Of a stretch of DNA of 64,000 bases, positions 36,681 through 45,858 are shown in pieces. Source of the stretch: Microbacterium sp. BH-3-3-3 (GTDB taxonomy: Bacteria > Actinomycetota > Actinomycetes > Actinomycetales > Microbacteriaceae); assembly GCF_007679045.1 (NCBI RefSeq), contig NZ_VEFS01000002.1, positions 1-64,000 of the forward strand, written 5' to 3'. The notes below the pieces were generated by a model, which was not told the origin of the DNA, ran no database searches, and worked only from the letters and a program-made list of their open reading frames with translations. The translations under genes and the position numbers were made by a program. Position 1 is the stretch's first letter; each line of letters starts with the position of its first letter.

Positions 36681-37675
36681 GCGGCATCGTCACCCTGACC
36701 GCCGCCGGCGCCATCGACGCCACGTATCGGGTCGGAACGCTCCGCCGCGGGGCCTTCGCGCGCGCCGACAGCTACACCCGCGAGGTGAGCGGCAAGGGCG
36801 TCAACGTCGCGGCCGCGCTCGCAGCCGGAGGTGCGGACGCCTTCGCCGTGGTGGTGCTCGGCGCCGACGACGTGCGGTTCGCGCGCTGCGGTCTGACCGC
36901 GCCCCTGCTGCGCATCGTCGAGGTACCCGGCGCGACGCGCGTGAACACCTCGATCATCGACGCCGACGGGGCGACGACCAAGGTCAACGCCCCGACTCCG
37001 CCGCTGTCGCCGGAGGCCTGGGAGGCCACGGTCTCGCTGACGCTCGGAGAGCTCGACCGCTGCGCCGCGTCGTGGCTCGTGCTGTCGGGGAGCCTTCCCG
37101 AGCTCGCCGGAACCGGTGCCCTCGTCGATCTCGCCGCCGTGCGCGCGGGGGCCGCCGAGCGCGGAGTGCGTCTCGCCGTCGACACCAGCGGCGCGGCCCT
37201 CGCCGCGCTGCTGGCCGACCCCGTCGGTATCGACCTGCTCACCCCGAACGCGGAGGAGCTCGCCGCAGCCGTCGATCGTCCTCTCGCGACTTTCGGCGAG
37301 GTCGTCGATGCCGCACGCGAGATCATCGGCCGCGGCGTCGAGACCGTCGCGGCCAGCTTGGGCGGAGACGGGCTGCTCGCCGTCACGGCCGAGCGCGCGG
37401 TCTTCGCCCGCGCCGAGGCCCCGTACGTCGCCAACACCGCGGGGGCCGGCGATGCCGCTCTCGCCGGTTTCCTCCTCGGCCTCACGCGTGCTCCCGCGGC
37501 GAACGCTTCCGGGGCCGACCCGCTCGCCGTCGCGGCCGCATCGGCCGCCGAGTGGGGCGCCCACGCCGTCGCGCACGCGTCGACGCTCGTGGCGGGGCCG
37601 CCGCTCGGCATCCGGGCTCTCGTCGAGACCTCGCCGGAGCTCGATCGCCCGCTCACCCCGGAGGACGCCGCATGA
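36677..37675 (+). CDS. PfkB family sugar kinase (1-phosphofructokinase/tagatose-6-phosphate kinase type)
   Basis: A 332-aa ribokinase-fold enzyme. The glycine-rich VSGKGVNVAAALAAGG is near residue 36 and the catalytic ANTAGAGDAALAGFLLG near residue 255. The GKGVN form marks the FruK/LacC subgroup, which phosphorylates ketose phosphates. This suggests that the FGGY kinase adds one phosphate, PfkB the second, and the class II aldolase cleaves the product. Overlaps both neighbours by 4 bases. Confidence 0.87.
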   Translation: MSGIVTLTAAGAIDATYRVGTLRRGAFARADSYTREVSGKGVNVAAALAAGGADAFAVVVLGADDVRFARCGLTAPLLRIVEVPGATRVNTSIIDADGATTKVNAPTPPLSPEAWEATVSLTLGELDRCAASWLVLSGSLPELAGTGALVDLAAVRAGAAERGVRLAVDTSGAALAALLADPVGIDLLTPNAEELAAAVDRPLATFGEVVDAAREIIGRGVETVAASLGGDGLLAVTAERAVFARAEAPYVANTAGAGDAALAGFLLGLTRAPAANASGADPLAVAAASAAEWGAHAVAHASTLVAGPPLGIRALVETSPELDRPLTPEDAA

Positions 37676-40470
37676 ACCTCGCGCCCGTGCTCGCCGCCGT
37701 CGGTGATCCGTCCCGTGTGCGCACGCGCGCCATCGACCGGGTCGCGTACGCCAACGATGCCTCGCACTACCTGCTGACGCCCGAGGCGGTCGTGATCGCG
37801 TCGGATGCCGCCGAGGTCGGCGCCGTGATGCGCGCGGCGACGGCGTCGGGCACGCCCGTGACCTTCCGCTCCGGGGGCACGAGCCTGTCGGGGCAGTCGG
37901 CCGGGTCGGGCCTGCTGGTCGATGTGCGGCAGGGATTCGGGCGCATCGACGTGCTCGACGGCGGCCGGCGCGTGCGCGCGCAGCCGGGGGCCACCGTGCG
38001 CCAGGTCAACGCGCGGCTCCTGCGGCACGGGCACCGCCTCGGCCCCGATCCCGCGAGCGAGGCCGCGTGCACCATCGGCGGAGTCGTCGCCAACAACTCC
38101 AGCGGCATGGCGTGCGGAACGGTCGAGAACTCGTACCGCACCCTCGAATCGGTCGTGCTGGTACTGGCATCCGGAACCGTCGTCGACACCGCCGACCCCG
38201 ACGCCGATCGGCTGCTCGCCCAGCGCGAGCCCGCGCTCGTCGACGAGCTCATGCGGCTGCGCGAGCGGGTGGTGTCGGACCCTGCGAGCGTCGCGCTCAT
38301 CGAGCGGCAGTTCGCCATGAAGAACACCATGGGCTACGCCCTCAACGCCTTCGTCGACTTCGACACCCCCGCCGCCCTGCTCGCCCACCTGGTCGTCGGC
38401 TCGGAGGGGACGCTCGCGTTCGTCGCCGAGGCGACCTTCCGCACCGTGCCGATCCGACCCGCGATCGCCACGACCCTCGCGGTGTTCCCGACGCTCGACG
38501 CCGCCACGCGGTCTCTTCCCGCGCTGGTCGCGACGGGCGCGGCGACCCTGGAGCTGATGGATGCCACCTCGCTCCGCGTCGGCCAGCGTCTGGCCGGGAC
38601 TCCCGCCGCGATCCACGGCTTCGACGCGACGACCCAGGCGGCGTTGCTCGTGGAGTATCACGCCGACGACCTCGAGACCCTGCGCGCGCTCGCCGAGAGT
38701 GGATCGCACGTGCTGGGGGAGCAGGACCTGCGCACCCCCGCGGTCTTCTCGAGCGACGCCGCCGACCGCGCGGCCGCGTGGACCTTCCGCAAGGGCCTCT
38801 ACGCCTCGGTCGCCGGCGCCCGCCCGAGCGGCACCACGGCCCTGCTCGAAGACGTGGTCGTGCCCGTCGAACGCCTCGCCGACACCTGCGGGGGGCTCCA
38901 GGAGCTGTTCGCGCGCTACGGCTACGCCGACAGTGTGATCTTCGGTCACGCCAAAGACGGCAACATCCACTTCATGCTCACCGACCGGTTCGAGGGCGCG
39001 AAGGCCCTCGGCCGCTTCGAGGGGTTCACCGACGCGATGGTCGACCTCGTGCTCGACGCGGGTGGCAACCTCAAGGCCGAGCACGGCACGGGTCGCGCGA
39101 TGGCGCCCTACGTGCGGCGGCAGTACGGCGACGAGCTGTACGACGTGATGGTGCGGCTCAAGCGCCTGCTCGACCCCCGCGGCATCCTGAACCCGGGTGT
39201 CATCATCGACGACGACCCGGCCGCGCACATGCGAAACCTCAAGACGCCGGTGTCGATCGAGCCCGAGGCCGACCGCTGCGTGGAGTGCGGATACTGCGAG
39301 CCGGTGTGCCCGAGCCGCTCGCTCACCCTCACCCCGCGCCAGCGCATCGTCGTGCGGCGCGCGTCGACCGCCGCTCGCGAGCGCGGTGACGGAGCGCTCG
39401 TCGCGGAGCTCGAGAAGGACTACGACTACGACGGCGTGCAGACCTGCGCGGTCGACGGCATGTGCCAGACGGCGTGCCCCGTGCTCATCAACACCGGCAC
39501 GCTCATGAAGCGCTTCCGCCGCGAAGACGCCAACCCCGTGCTCGCCGCCGGCTGGTCGGCTGCGGCGACGGGGTGGGGCGCGGTGACGCGTGCGGGGTCT
39601 GCGGCCCTCTCGGTCGCCTCCGTGCTGCCCACGCCGGCGGTGCGGGCGGTGACGGATGCCGCGCGCGCGGTGCTCGGCACCGACACGATGCCCCGCTACG
39701 CGGACGAGCTGCCCGGCGGCGGAGCGTCGCGGAAGGCCTTGGGTCGGGTGGTCGGCGCCGTGGGGGTCGAGCCGAGCGCGGTGTTCCTGCCGGCGTGCGT
39801 CGGGAGCATGTTCGGACCCGCCTCCTCCGACGGCATCGGCGCGACCGAGGCGTTCGCGCGGCTGCTCGAGCGGGCGGGGGTCTCGGCGATCGTGCCCGAG
39901 GGGATCGATGCGCTGTGCTGCGGCACGCCGTGGTCGTCGAAGGGGTACGCGAAGGGCCACGCGACGATGTCGGCCCGCGTCCGGGCGGCGGTGGCCGCGG
40001 CCTCCCGCGGGGGCGAGCTGACGGTGGTGTGCGACGCCTCCAGCTGCACCGAGGGCTTCGCGGCGACCCTGCGCGACGAGGGAGTGAGGGTGGTGGATGC
40101 CGTGGCCTTCGCGGCATCCGCTCTGCTTCCGCACCTCGAGCCCAGGCCGGTGGCCGAGCTGCTGGCTCTGCACCCGACGTGCTCGTCGACGCAGCTGGGC
40201 ATCGACCCTGCCCTGCGCGCGCTGGGCGAGGCCGTGGCGGCCGAGGTGCGCGTGCCCGACGCGTGGGGCTGCTGCGCCTACGCGGGGGACCGGGGCATGC
40301 TGCATCCGGAACTCACCGAGGCGGCCACGGCCCCCGAGGCGGCCGAGGTCGCCGGGCTCGGTGCCGATGCCTTCGCGTCGTGCAACCGCACCTGCGAGCT
40401 GGGCATGACGAAGGCGACGGGCGAGACGTACGTGCACGTGCTGGAGCTGCTGGAGCGCGCGACGCGCTAG
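37672..40470 (+). CDS. FAD-binding and 4Fe-4S dehydrogenase (D-lactate/glycolate dehydrogenase type)
   Basis: A 932-aa multidomain protein. Residues ~35-215 form a VAO-type FAD domain (TFRSGGTSLSGQS; CTIGGVVANNSSGM), then an FAD-oxidase C-terminal domain to ~520. Two ferredoxin-like clusters follow (CVECGYCEPVCPSRS near 537; CAVDGMCQTACPV near 590) and a C-terminal CCG domain (LCCGTPW, GCCAYAGDRG). It resembles Dld3/GlcD-GlcF fusions that oxidise D-2-hydroxyacids and feed electrons to the respiratory chain. Last gene of the operon, coupled by ATGA. Its role in a sugar pathway is unclear. Confidence 0.87.
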   Translation: MNLAPVLAAVGDPSRVRTRAIDRVAYANDASHYLLTPEAVVIASDAAEVGAVMRAATASGTPVTFRSGGTSLSGQSAGSGLLVDVRQGFGRIDVLDGGRRVRAQPGATVRQVNARLLRHGHRLGPDPASEAACTIGGVVANNSSGMACGTVENSYRTLESVVLVLASGTVVDTADPDADRLLAQREPALVDELMRLRERVVSDPASVALIERQFAMKNTMGYALNAFVDFDTPAALLAHLVVGSEGTLAFVAEATFRTVPIRPAIATTLAVFPTLDAATRSLPALVATGAATLELMDATSLRVGQRLAGTPAAIHGFDATTQAALLVEYHADDLETLRALAESGSHVLGEQDLRTPAVFSSDAADRAAAWTFRKGLYASVAGARPSGTTALLEDVVVPVERLADTCGGLQELFARYGYADSVIFGHAKDGNIHFMLTDRFEGAKALGRFEGFTDAMVDLVLDAGGNLKAEHGTGRAMAPYVRRQYGDELYDVMVRLKRLLDPRGILNPGVIIDDDPAAHMRNLKTPVSIEPEADRCVECGYCEPVCPSRSLTLTPRQRIVVRRASTAARERGDGALVAELEKDYDYDGVQTCAVDGMCQTACPVLINTGTLMKRFRREDANPVLAAGWSAAATGWGAVTRAGSAALSVASVLPTPAVRAVTDAARAVLGTDTMPRYADELPGGGASRKALGRVVGAVGVEPSAVFLPACVGSMFGPASSDGIGATEAFARLLERAGVSAIVPEGIDALCCGTPWSSKGYAKGHATMSARVRAAVAAASRGGELTVVCDASSCTEGFAATLRDEGVRVVDAVAFAASALLPHLEPRPVAELLALHPTCSSTQLGIDPALRALGEAVAAEVRVPDAWGCCAYAGDRGMLHPELTEAATAPEAAEVAGLGADAFASCNRTCELGMTKATGETYVHVLELLERATR

Positions 40471-40488
40471 CAGCGCAGCGGGTCCGGA

Positions 40489-40530
40489 AGATGGTCACCC
40501 CCTCTCCGTTGTGAGAGGGGGTGACCATCT
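40489..40530. terminator. Bidirectional terminator, perfect 18-bp stem
   Basis: AGATGGTCACCCCCTCTC pairs perfectly with 40513-40530 around a 6-base loop. It separates the convergent dehydrogenase (+) and katG (-) genes and would end both transcripts. Confidence 0.85.
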
Positions 40531-40548
40531 GCAGAGGTGCTGTGCCGG

Positions 40549-42861
40549 TCAGGCAGCCATCACGCCGTAGCGCCGGTGGCCCTTGACGTCGTAGCGGTCC
40601 AGCATCATGACCTTCGACCACACCTGGGCGAAGTCGCGGACGAATCTCTCCTGTCCGTCGGTGCCGGCGTAGGCGTCGGCGATCGAGCGCAGCTGCGCGT
40701 TCGAGCCGAACACGAGGTCGTTCCTCGAGGCCCGCCAGCGTGCCTCACCGGTCGCCTGGATGCGGCCGGTGAAGGTCGACGCGGTGTCGTCGTCTTTCGT
40801 CCAGACCAGATCCGTGTCGGTCAGGTTGACGAAGAAATCCGTCGTCAGGACGCCGACGCGTTCCGTGAAGACACCTGTATCGGACCCGTCCCAGTTCGCG
40901 CCGAGGACGCGCAGGCCTGCGGTCAGGACGGTCCACTCGGGTGCGGTGAGCGTGAAGAGGTTCGCCTTGTCGAGGAACGCCGCCTCGGGGGCGACGCCGG
41001 GCGCGAACTGGTCGAATCGCTCCGACACGAAGTTGCGGAAGCCGTCCGCCACGGGCCGGAGCCACTCGAACATCTCGATGTCGGTGAGTTGCTGCGTCGT
41101 GTCGACGCGACCCGGGGTGAACGCGACGTCGACGTCGGAGCCCGCCGCCCGCGCCGCCCGCTCCACGGCGGCCGTGCCGGCGAGCACGATCAGGTCGGCA
41201 AGCGACACCTGCCGCCCGCCCGACGACGCGGCGAACTCCGCTTGCACCGACCGCAGCGCGTCGACCACCGGGATGGTGCGGCGGTTGATCGCCCAGTCCT
41301 TCTGGGGCGAGAGGGCGAGACGGCCACCGTTCGCACCGCCGCGCTTGTCGCTGTCGCGATAGGTCGACGCGGCGGCATAGGCCGTGTAGACGAGGTCGGA
41401 CACGGACGCCCCCGTCGCGATGACGGCCTCTTTGAGGCTCGCCACATCCGCCTCGTCGAGGGCGGTTCCCTCGGCGTCGGGCAGGGGATCCTGCCAGAGC
41501 AGGTCGTCGGCGATGGTGACCTCGGGTCCGAGGTAGCGGTGCTTCGGGCCCATGTCGCGATGCGTGAGCTTGTACCAGGCCTTCGAGAACGCCAGCGTGA
41601 AGAGGTCGAAGTCGGCCAGGAAGCGTTCGCACACGGCCCGGTACGCCGGGTCGACCTTCAGGGCGATGTCCGAGGTCATCATCATCAGCGGGTTCATCTG
41701 CCCGGGCACGTGCGCGTCGGGGGTCTTCGGCGCGTTCGGGTCGGTGGGAGTCCACTGCAGGGCGCCGGCCGGGCTCTTCGTCTGCTCCCAGTCGAACGCG
41801 AACAGGTTCTCGAGGTAGGTGTTGTCCCACTGGATCGGGTTCGGGGTCCAGCTGCCCTCGATGCCGTTGGTCGAGGTGTTCTCGGCGTTGCCGCTGCCCA
41901 CCGGGTTGTGCCATCCGAGACCCATCGACTCGATCGGCGCCAGCTCGGGCGAGGGGCCGATCTTCGACGCGGGTACCTGGCCGTGGCTCTTGCCGAACGC
42001 GTGGCCGCCGGCGATCAGCGCGACGGTCTCCTCATCGTTCATCGCCATGCGGGTGAAGGTGATGCGGATGTCGCGCGCCGAGCCCATCGGGTCGCCGTTG
42101 GCGTACGGTCCCTCGGGGTTGACGTAGATCAGGGCTTGGTGCGAGGCGGCCAAGGGGCTCTGCAGGTCGTAGTCCGCGTCGCCGTTCTCGCCGTGCCAGC
42201 GTTCGTCACGACTGACCATCTCGTCGGGGCTCTGAACGTTGTGCGGGTTCCAGACCTCGGGGCCCCACCAGGTGCCGTCGTCGGGCTCCCACGCATCGAG
42301 TCGTCCTCCGGCGAAGCCGTAGGTCGGCAGTCCCATCAACTCGAGCGAGCAGTTGCCGGTCAACACCATGAGGTCGGCCCACGACAGCGCGTTGCCGTAC
42401 TTGTGCTTGATCGGCTGCAGCAGACGGCGGGATTTGTCGGTGTTGCCGTTGTCCCACCAGCTGCCGATCGGTGCGAATCGCTGCATCGCCGTTCCCGCCC
42501 CGCCGCGTCCGTCGGCGATGCGGTACGTGCCCGCGGCGTGCCAGGCCATGCGGATCATCTGCGGGCCGTAGTTGCCGTAATCCGCCGGCCACCAGTCGAC
42601 CGAGGTGGTGAGCAGTTCTTTGATGTCGGCCTTGAGCGCGTCGAGATCGATCGTGGCGAACGCCGCCGCGTAGTCGAAGTCGGCACCGAGCGGGTCGGCG
42701 GCGACGCCGTTGCGGTGCAGCAGCTCGACCTTCAACCGCTGCGGATACCAGCCGTCGAGGCTCGGCGCCTGGCCGAAGGTGCCGCCGAGGTGATCGCCGC
42801 CGGCCGGGAGATCGCCGGCCATGTGGTAGCTGCAGGTATTGGTCCTGTCATCCGAGCTCAT
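40549..42861 (-). CDS. katG: Catalase-peroxidase KatG
   Basis: A 770-aa haem enzyme. The distal triad Arg104, Trp107 and His108 ([11 protein letters not shown]) has the same numbering as M. tuberculosis KatG. The Trp-Tyr-Met adduct residues are Tyr246 (ALIYVNPEG) and Met272 (FTRMAMND), and the proximal His is His287 ([10 protein letters not shown]), each 17 residues later than in M. tuberculosis, implying an insertion around residues 200-230. It degrades H2O2 and oxidises phenolic donors. An AAAGAG site precedes the ATG. No furA-like regulator is adjacent. Confidence 0.95.
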   Translation of the reverse strand: MSSDDRTNTCSYHMAGDLPAGGDHLGGTFGQAPSLDGWYPQRLKVELLHRNGVAADPLGADFDYAAAFATIDLDALKADIKELLTTSVDWWPADYGNYGPQMIRMAWHAAGTYRIADGRGGAGTAMQRFAPIGSWWDNGNTDKSRRLLQPIKHKYGNALSWADLMVLTGNCSLELMGLPTYGFAGGRLDAWEPDDGTWWGPEVWNPHNVQSPDEMVSRDERWHGENGDADYDLQSPLAASHQALIYVNPEGPYANGDPMGSARDIRITFTRMAMNDEETVALIAGGHAFGKSHGQVPASKIGPSPELAPIESMGLGWHNPVGSGNAENTSTNGIEGSWTPNPIQWDNTYLENLFAFDWEQTKSPAGALQWTPTDPNAPKTPDAHVPGQMNPLMMMTSDIALKVDPAYRAVCERFLADFDLFTLAFSKAWYKLTHRDMGPKHRYLGPEVTIADDLLWQDPLPDAEGTALDEADVASLKEAVIATGASVSDLVYTAYAAASTYRDSDKRGGANGGRLALSPQKDWAINRRTIPVVDALRSVQAEFAASSGGRQVSLADLIVLAGTAAVERAARAAGSDVDVAFTPGRVDTTQQLTDIEMFEWLRPVADGFRNFVSERFDQFAPGVAPEAAFLDKANLFTLTAPEWTVLTAGLRVLGANWDGSDTGVFTERVGVLTTDFFVNLTDTDLVWTKDDDTASTFTGRIQATGEARWRASRNDLVFGSNAQLRSIADAYAGTDGQERFVRDFAQVWSKVMMLDRYDVKGHRRYGVMAA

Positions 42862-43104
42862 GGGTGCTCTTTCTGGTCTCGAGGGGGGAGAGCAACTTCG
42901 TCGAGTTCGGGTGCGACACGAGGCGGCGGCCGCTCACTCTGTCCGATCAAGAGCCTGAAGATGCGCGATTGAGCCCAGAGTAAGCAGCGTCCGGTGGGCG
43001 CGCTACGGACGAGAGAGAACACTCAGCCGATGCGTCGATGGTCCTAAACTGTGCGGCTTGTGTCCGCTGAGCTCGGCTCGGGCGTCGTCGTGGCGGTCGC
43101 GTGA
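42862..43104. other. katG upstream region
   Basis: About 240 bases without a gene between the katG start and the end of the HAD fusion gene. It must hold the katG promoter, but I could not assign -35/-10 boxes or a FurA or OxyR site with confidence. Confidence 0.5.
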
Positions 43105-44319
43105 TCAGGCCGGGGCGAGCCGGAGCGCGCCGGATGCCGTGACCTCGAGCCGCACGGCATCCAGCCCGTCGACGACGAGGTCGGCCGTCAGTTCCTCTTC
43201 GGCGGTCGTGCCGGTGAGGGCGATCACCGCGCAGCCGGCGGCGCGGGCGGCGGCGATGCCGGCGGGGGCGTCTTCGACGACGAGGCAGCGGTCCGGCGAG
43301 AAACCGAGCCGCTCGGCCGCCAGCAGGAACGGCTCGGGGTCGGGCTTGCCGTTGACCACGTCGTCGACGGTCACGAACACCGCCGGCTTCGCGTAGCCGG
43401 CCGCGGCCAGGCGGGCCGTGGCGATCGGCACGGATCCCGAGGTGACGATCGCGCGGCGCTCGGCCGGGACGGCGTCGAAGAAGACGTCGGCCCCGCGGAT
43501 GGGCTGCAGGCCCACGGCATCGGTCACCTCGAGGTCGGTGACGTGCGCGAGGGCCTCCGCGTGGCGATCGGCGGGGAGCAGGGCCCCCACGAGGGTGCGT
43601 GCGGGCTGGCCGTGGTTGGCGTGCAGCGCCTCCATCGACACCTCGAAGTGCTCGGCGAAGCGACGCCAGGAGCGCACGACGGATGCCGTGGAGTCGACGA
43701 GCGTGCCGTCGAGGTCGAAGAGCACGGCGTCGAACTCGCGGGAGAAGATCTCGGCGTCAGCGGGCACCGGACGTCGGATGCCGAGTGCGGGTAGCACGCG
43801 CGCGAGCTGCTGCGCGGTCGAGAGCTCGGCGTCGACGCCGAGCACTTCGATCGCCGGGGCGACGGCGGGGGTGTCGGGGCGGTGCGCGTCGCGGGCGGCG
43901 GCTCGATCGGCGCGACGGGAGGCCAGCACGGACGGGTCTCCGTCGACGTGCACGACGACGGGCGCGGTGGGGAAGAACGCATCGCGCAGCGCCTGCCACT
44001 CGTCGCCCCCCGCGAGCTCGGCGCTGAAGGGCGCCACCACGACGACGCGCCCTGCGGTCGAGAGCACGTCGGCCGCCGTCGCACGCAGCGCCGCGTACCG
44101 GCCGGCTCGGATCTCGGCCGCGAAAGGCGAGGTGAGCCAGTGGCCGCCCAGCGCATCGGCGGGGAGGGCGTCGAGCAGGGGAGTCGTCACGCTGTCGAGG
44201 TCGACGAGCGCAGCACCGAGCTCGGCGGCGATCGCGCGGCCCAGGGTGCTCTTGCCGCTGCCGGCGGGTCCGGCGACGACGACGGCGAGCGAATCGGGTA
44301 TTTGACACGGCGACGGCAT
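43105..44319 (-). CDS. P-loop kinase fused to HAD-IA sugar phosphatase
   Basis: A 404-aa two-domain protein. Residues ~10-185 are a P-loop NTPase with Walker A GPAGSGKST (17-25), similar in layout to gluconate or other small-molecule kinases. Residues ~195-404 are an HAD-IA phosphatase with DLDGTLVDS (202-210), TSGS (motif II), KPDPEPF (motif III lysine) and VVEDAPAG (motif IV). A kinase and a phosphatase in one chain suggests control of the level of a sugar phosphate (inference). The ATG lies 6 bases after a TATGGT -10 box, suggesting a leaderless message; the frame is open further upstream to 44355. Confidence 0.82.
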   Translation of the reverse strand: MPSPCQIPDSLAVVVAGPAGSGKSTLGRAIAAELGAALVDLDSVTTPLLDALPADALGGHWLTSPFAAEIRAGRYAALRATAADVLSTAGRVVVVAPFSAELAGGDEWQALRDAFFPTAPVVVHVDGDPSVLASRRADRAAARDAHRPDTPAVAPAIEVLGVDAELSTAQQLARVLPALGIRRPVPADAEIFSREFDAVLFDLDGTLVDSTASVVRSWRRFAEHFEVSMEALHANHGQPARTLVGALLPADRHAEALAHVTDLEVTDAVGLQPIRGADVFFDAVPAERRAIVTSGSVPIATARLAAAGYAKPAVFVTVDDVVNGKPDPEPFLLAAERLGFSPDRCLVVEDAPAGIAAARAAGCAVIALTGTTAEEELTADLVVDGLDAVRLEVTASGALRLAPA

Positions 44320-44355
44320 ACCCCCACCATAGACGTAGCAAGTCACCGGTGTCAT
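44302..44355. promoter_or_regulatory. Divergent promoters of the HAD fusion and FGGY kinase (2) with LacI operator
   Basis: Minus strand: ATGACA (complement of 44350-44355), 18 bases, TATGGT (complement of 44326-44331), start at the ATG 44319. Plus strand: TTGACA (44302-44307), 17 bases, CACCAT (44325-44330), weaker. The near-palindrome GTCACCGGTGTC lies at 44342-44353, covering the minus -35 and just downstream of the plus start site. The same motif is found at 44409 and 57132. Confidence 0.6.
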
Positions 44356-44402
44356 GCTTGAAATTCCGGGACTCGAAGAAGTTCCGGAAAGGACGGCCGC
44401 TC

Positions 44403-45797
44403 ATGCAAGACACCGGTGTCACGGCATTCGCCCCCGCTGATGTTCCCGCCGCTGCGCCGCCGCGCCTGCACGGGGGGATCGACCTCGGCAGCACGGGCGT
44501 GAAGATGCTCGTCATCGACGACCACGGCACCGAGATCGCCAGCGCCCAGGTGCCCACCCCGTGGCGCGTGGGCGAGGGCGGAACGACCGACATCGACGCC
44601 GACGACCTGCTCGCCGCCGTCCGCGCGCTCGTCGGACTCGTCGACGCCCAGCTCGCGCCGCTCACGCCCGAGCCGCTGGCCTCGCTGGCCGTCGCGGGCA
44701 TGGGCGAGACCGGGATCCTCATCGACGCCGACGGTCGCGCCGTCGCCCCCGGCTTCGCGTGGTTCGATCCGCGCGGGTGGGAGCAGATCGCGGTCTTCCC
44801 GGATGCCGTGCGCACCGAGTTCGCCGGACGCACGGGCCTGCCGCTCGGCGCGCAGGTGAGCGTCGCGAAGCTCGCCTGGCTGCGCGACCAGGGCACCTCG
44901 CTCGCGGGCCTGCGCTGGCTCGACCTGCCCGAGTTCGTCGTCGCGGCCCTCGGCGGCGACGTCGCCCTCGAGTTCTCGCTCGCCTCGCGCACGGGCCTCA
45001 TCGACCAGGACTCCGGCGCCGCCTGGCCCGCGATGCTCCACGCACTCGGCGTCGACGCCGACCTGCTGCCGCCGCTGCGCGGAGGCGGTCTGCCCTGGGG
45101 TACGGCATCCGACGCCTTCGGCCCGCGACTCGCGGGCGCCGCGCTCACCGTCGCCGGCCACGACCACCTCGTCGCCGCGCAGGCCAACGGCACGCTCGAC
45201 GCCGACGGCTACCACGTCTCGCTCGGCACCGCCGAGGTGCTGCTGCGCGTTCTCGACGAACCCCTCGGCTTCGCGGCGCGGCAGCGTCTGGCCGACGCCC
45301 TCATCAACGAGGTGCGTCACGTCGTCCCCGGCAAGCACGTGCTCGTCGCCGGAGTGAAGACCGGCCTGCTGCTGCGGCGCGCCCTGCACGCCGCGGGCAT
45401 CAGCGACCGCGCCGGGCGCGACGCCCTCGACGCCGCCGTCATGGCTCTGCCGTACGAGGGAGAGCTCCCCGCCGGCGCGATCGAGGTCACCGGTGCGCGC
45501 AACGACGACGGCGTGCTGCGCCTGACCCTGCACACCGAGGCGTCACCCGCGGAGATCTTCGGTGCGGTGCTGCGGCACAGCAACGACGAGGTCGCCGCCC
45601 TCATCGAGGCCATGGACCGCGAGGTCGCGCCGGCGACCCGCTCCACCCTCACCGGCGGCTGGGCGGGCATGGCGAGCGTCCGCCGCGCGCGCGCCGAAGT
45701 GCTTCCCGATCCGTCCCTGTCCACCCGTGAGCAGGACGTCGCGTGGGGAGCCGCCGACATGGCGCGGCGCCTCGTCTCGGCATCCGTCCCCTCCTGA
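44403..45797 (+). CDS. FGGY family carbohydrate kinase (2)
   Basis: A 464-aa actin-fold sugar kinase. GGIDLGSTGVKMLVIDDHG is at residues ~22-40, AVAGMGETGILIDADG near 95, AWFDPRGW near 118, LTVAGHDHLV near 240 and the adenosine region TLTGGWAGMASV near 415. Clear paralogue of the kinase at 31128. The ATG has a GGAAAGGA site ~9 bases upstream. The operator GACACCGGTGTC occupies codons 3-6. It probably phosphorylates the ketose for the LacD-type aldolase pathway that follows. Confidence 0.88.
   Translation: MQDTGVTAFAPADVPAAAPPRLHGGIDLGSTGVKMLVIDDHGTEIASAQVPTPWRVGEGGTTDIDADDLLAAVRALVGLVDAQLAPLTPEPLASLAVAGMGETGILIDADGRAVAPGFAWFDPRGWEQIAVFPDAVRTEFAGRTGLPLGAQVSVAKLAWLRDQGTSLAGLRWLDLPEFVVAALGGDVALEFSLASRTGLIDQDSGAAWPAMLHALGVDADLLPPLRGGGLPWGTASDAFGPRLAGAALTVAGHDHLVAAQANGTLDADGYHVSLGTAEVLLRVLDEPLGFAARQRLADALINEVRHVVPGKHVLVAGVKTGLLLRRALHAAGISDRAGRDALDAAVMALPYEGELPAGAIEVTGARNDDGVLRLTLHTEASPAEIFGAVLRHSNDEVAALIEAMDREVAPATRSTLTGGWAGMASVRRARAEVLPDPSLSTREQDVAWGAADMARRLVSASVPS
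44409..44420. promoter_or_regulatory. Operator GACACCGGTGTC inside the start of the kinase gene
   Basis: A perfect 12-bp palindrome starting 6 bases after the first base of the ATG. Centre-to-centre it is 67 bases from the related site at 44342, the same spacing as the operator pair at 28933/29000. Confidence 0.65.
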
Positions 45798-45858
45798 CTT
45801 CCCACCCGCCGCGCCCGTCCCGATCGGACGCGCGAACAGACCCCAGAGAAGAGAGATC

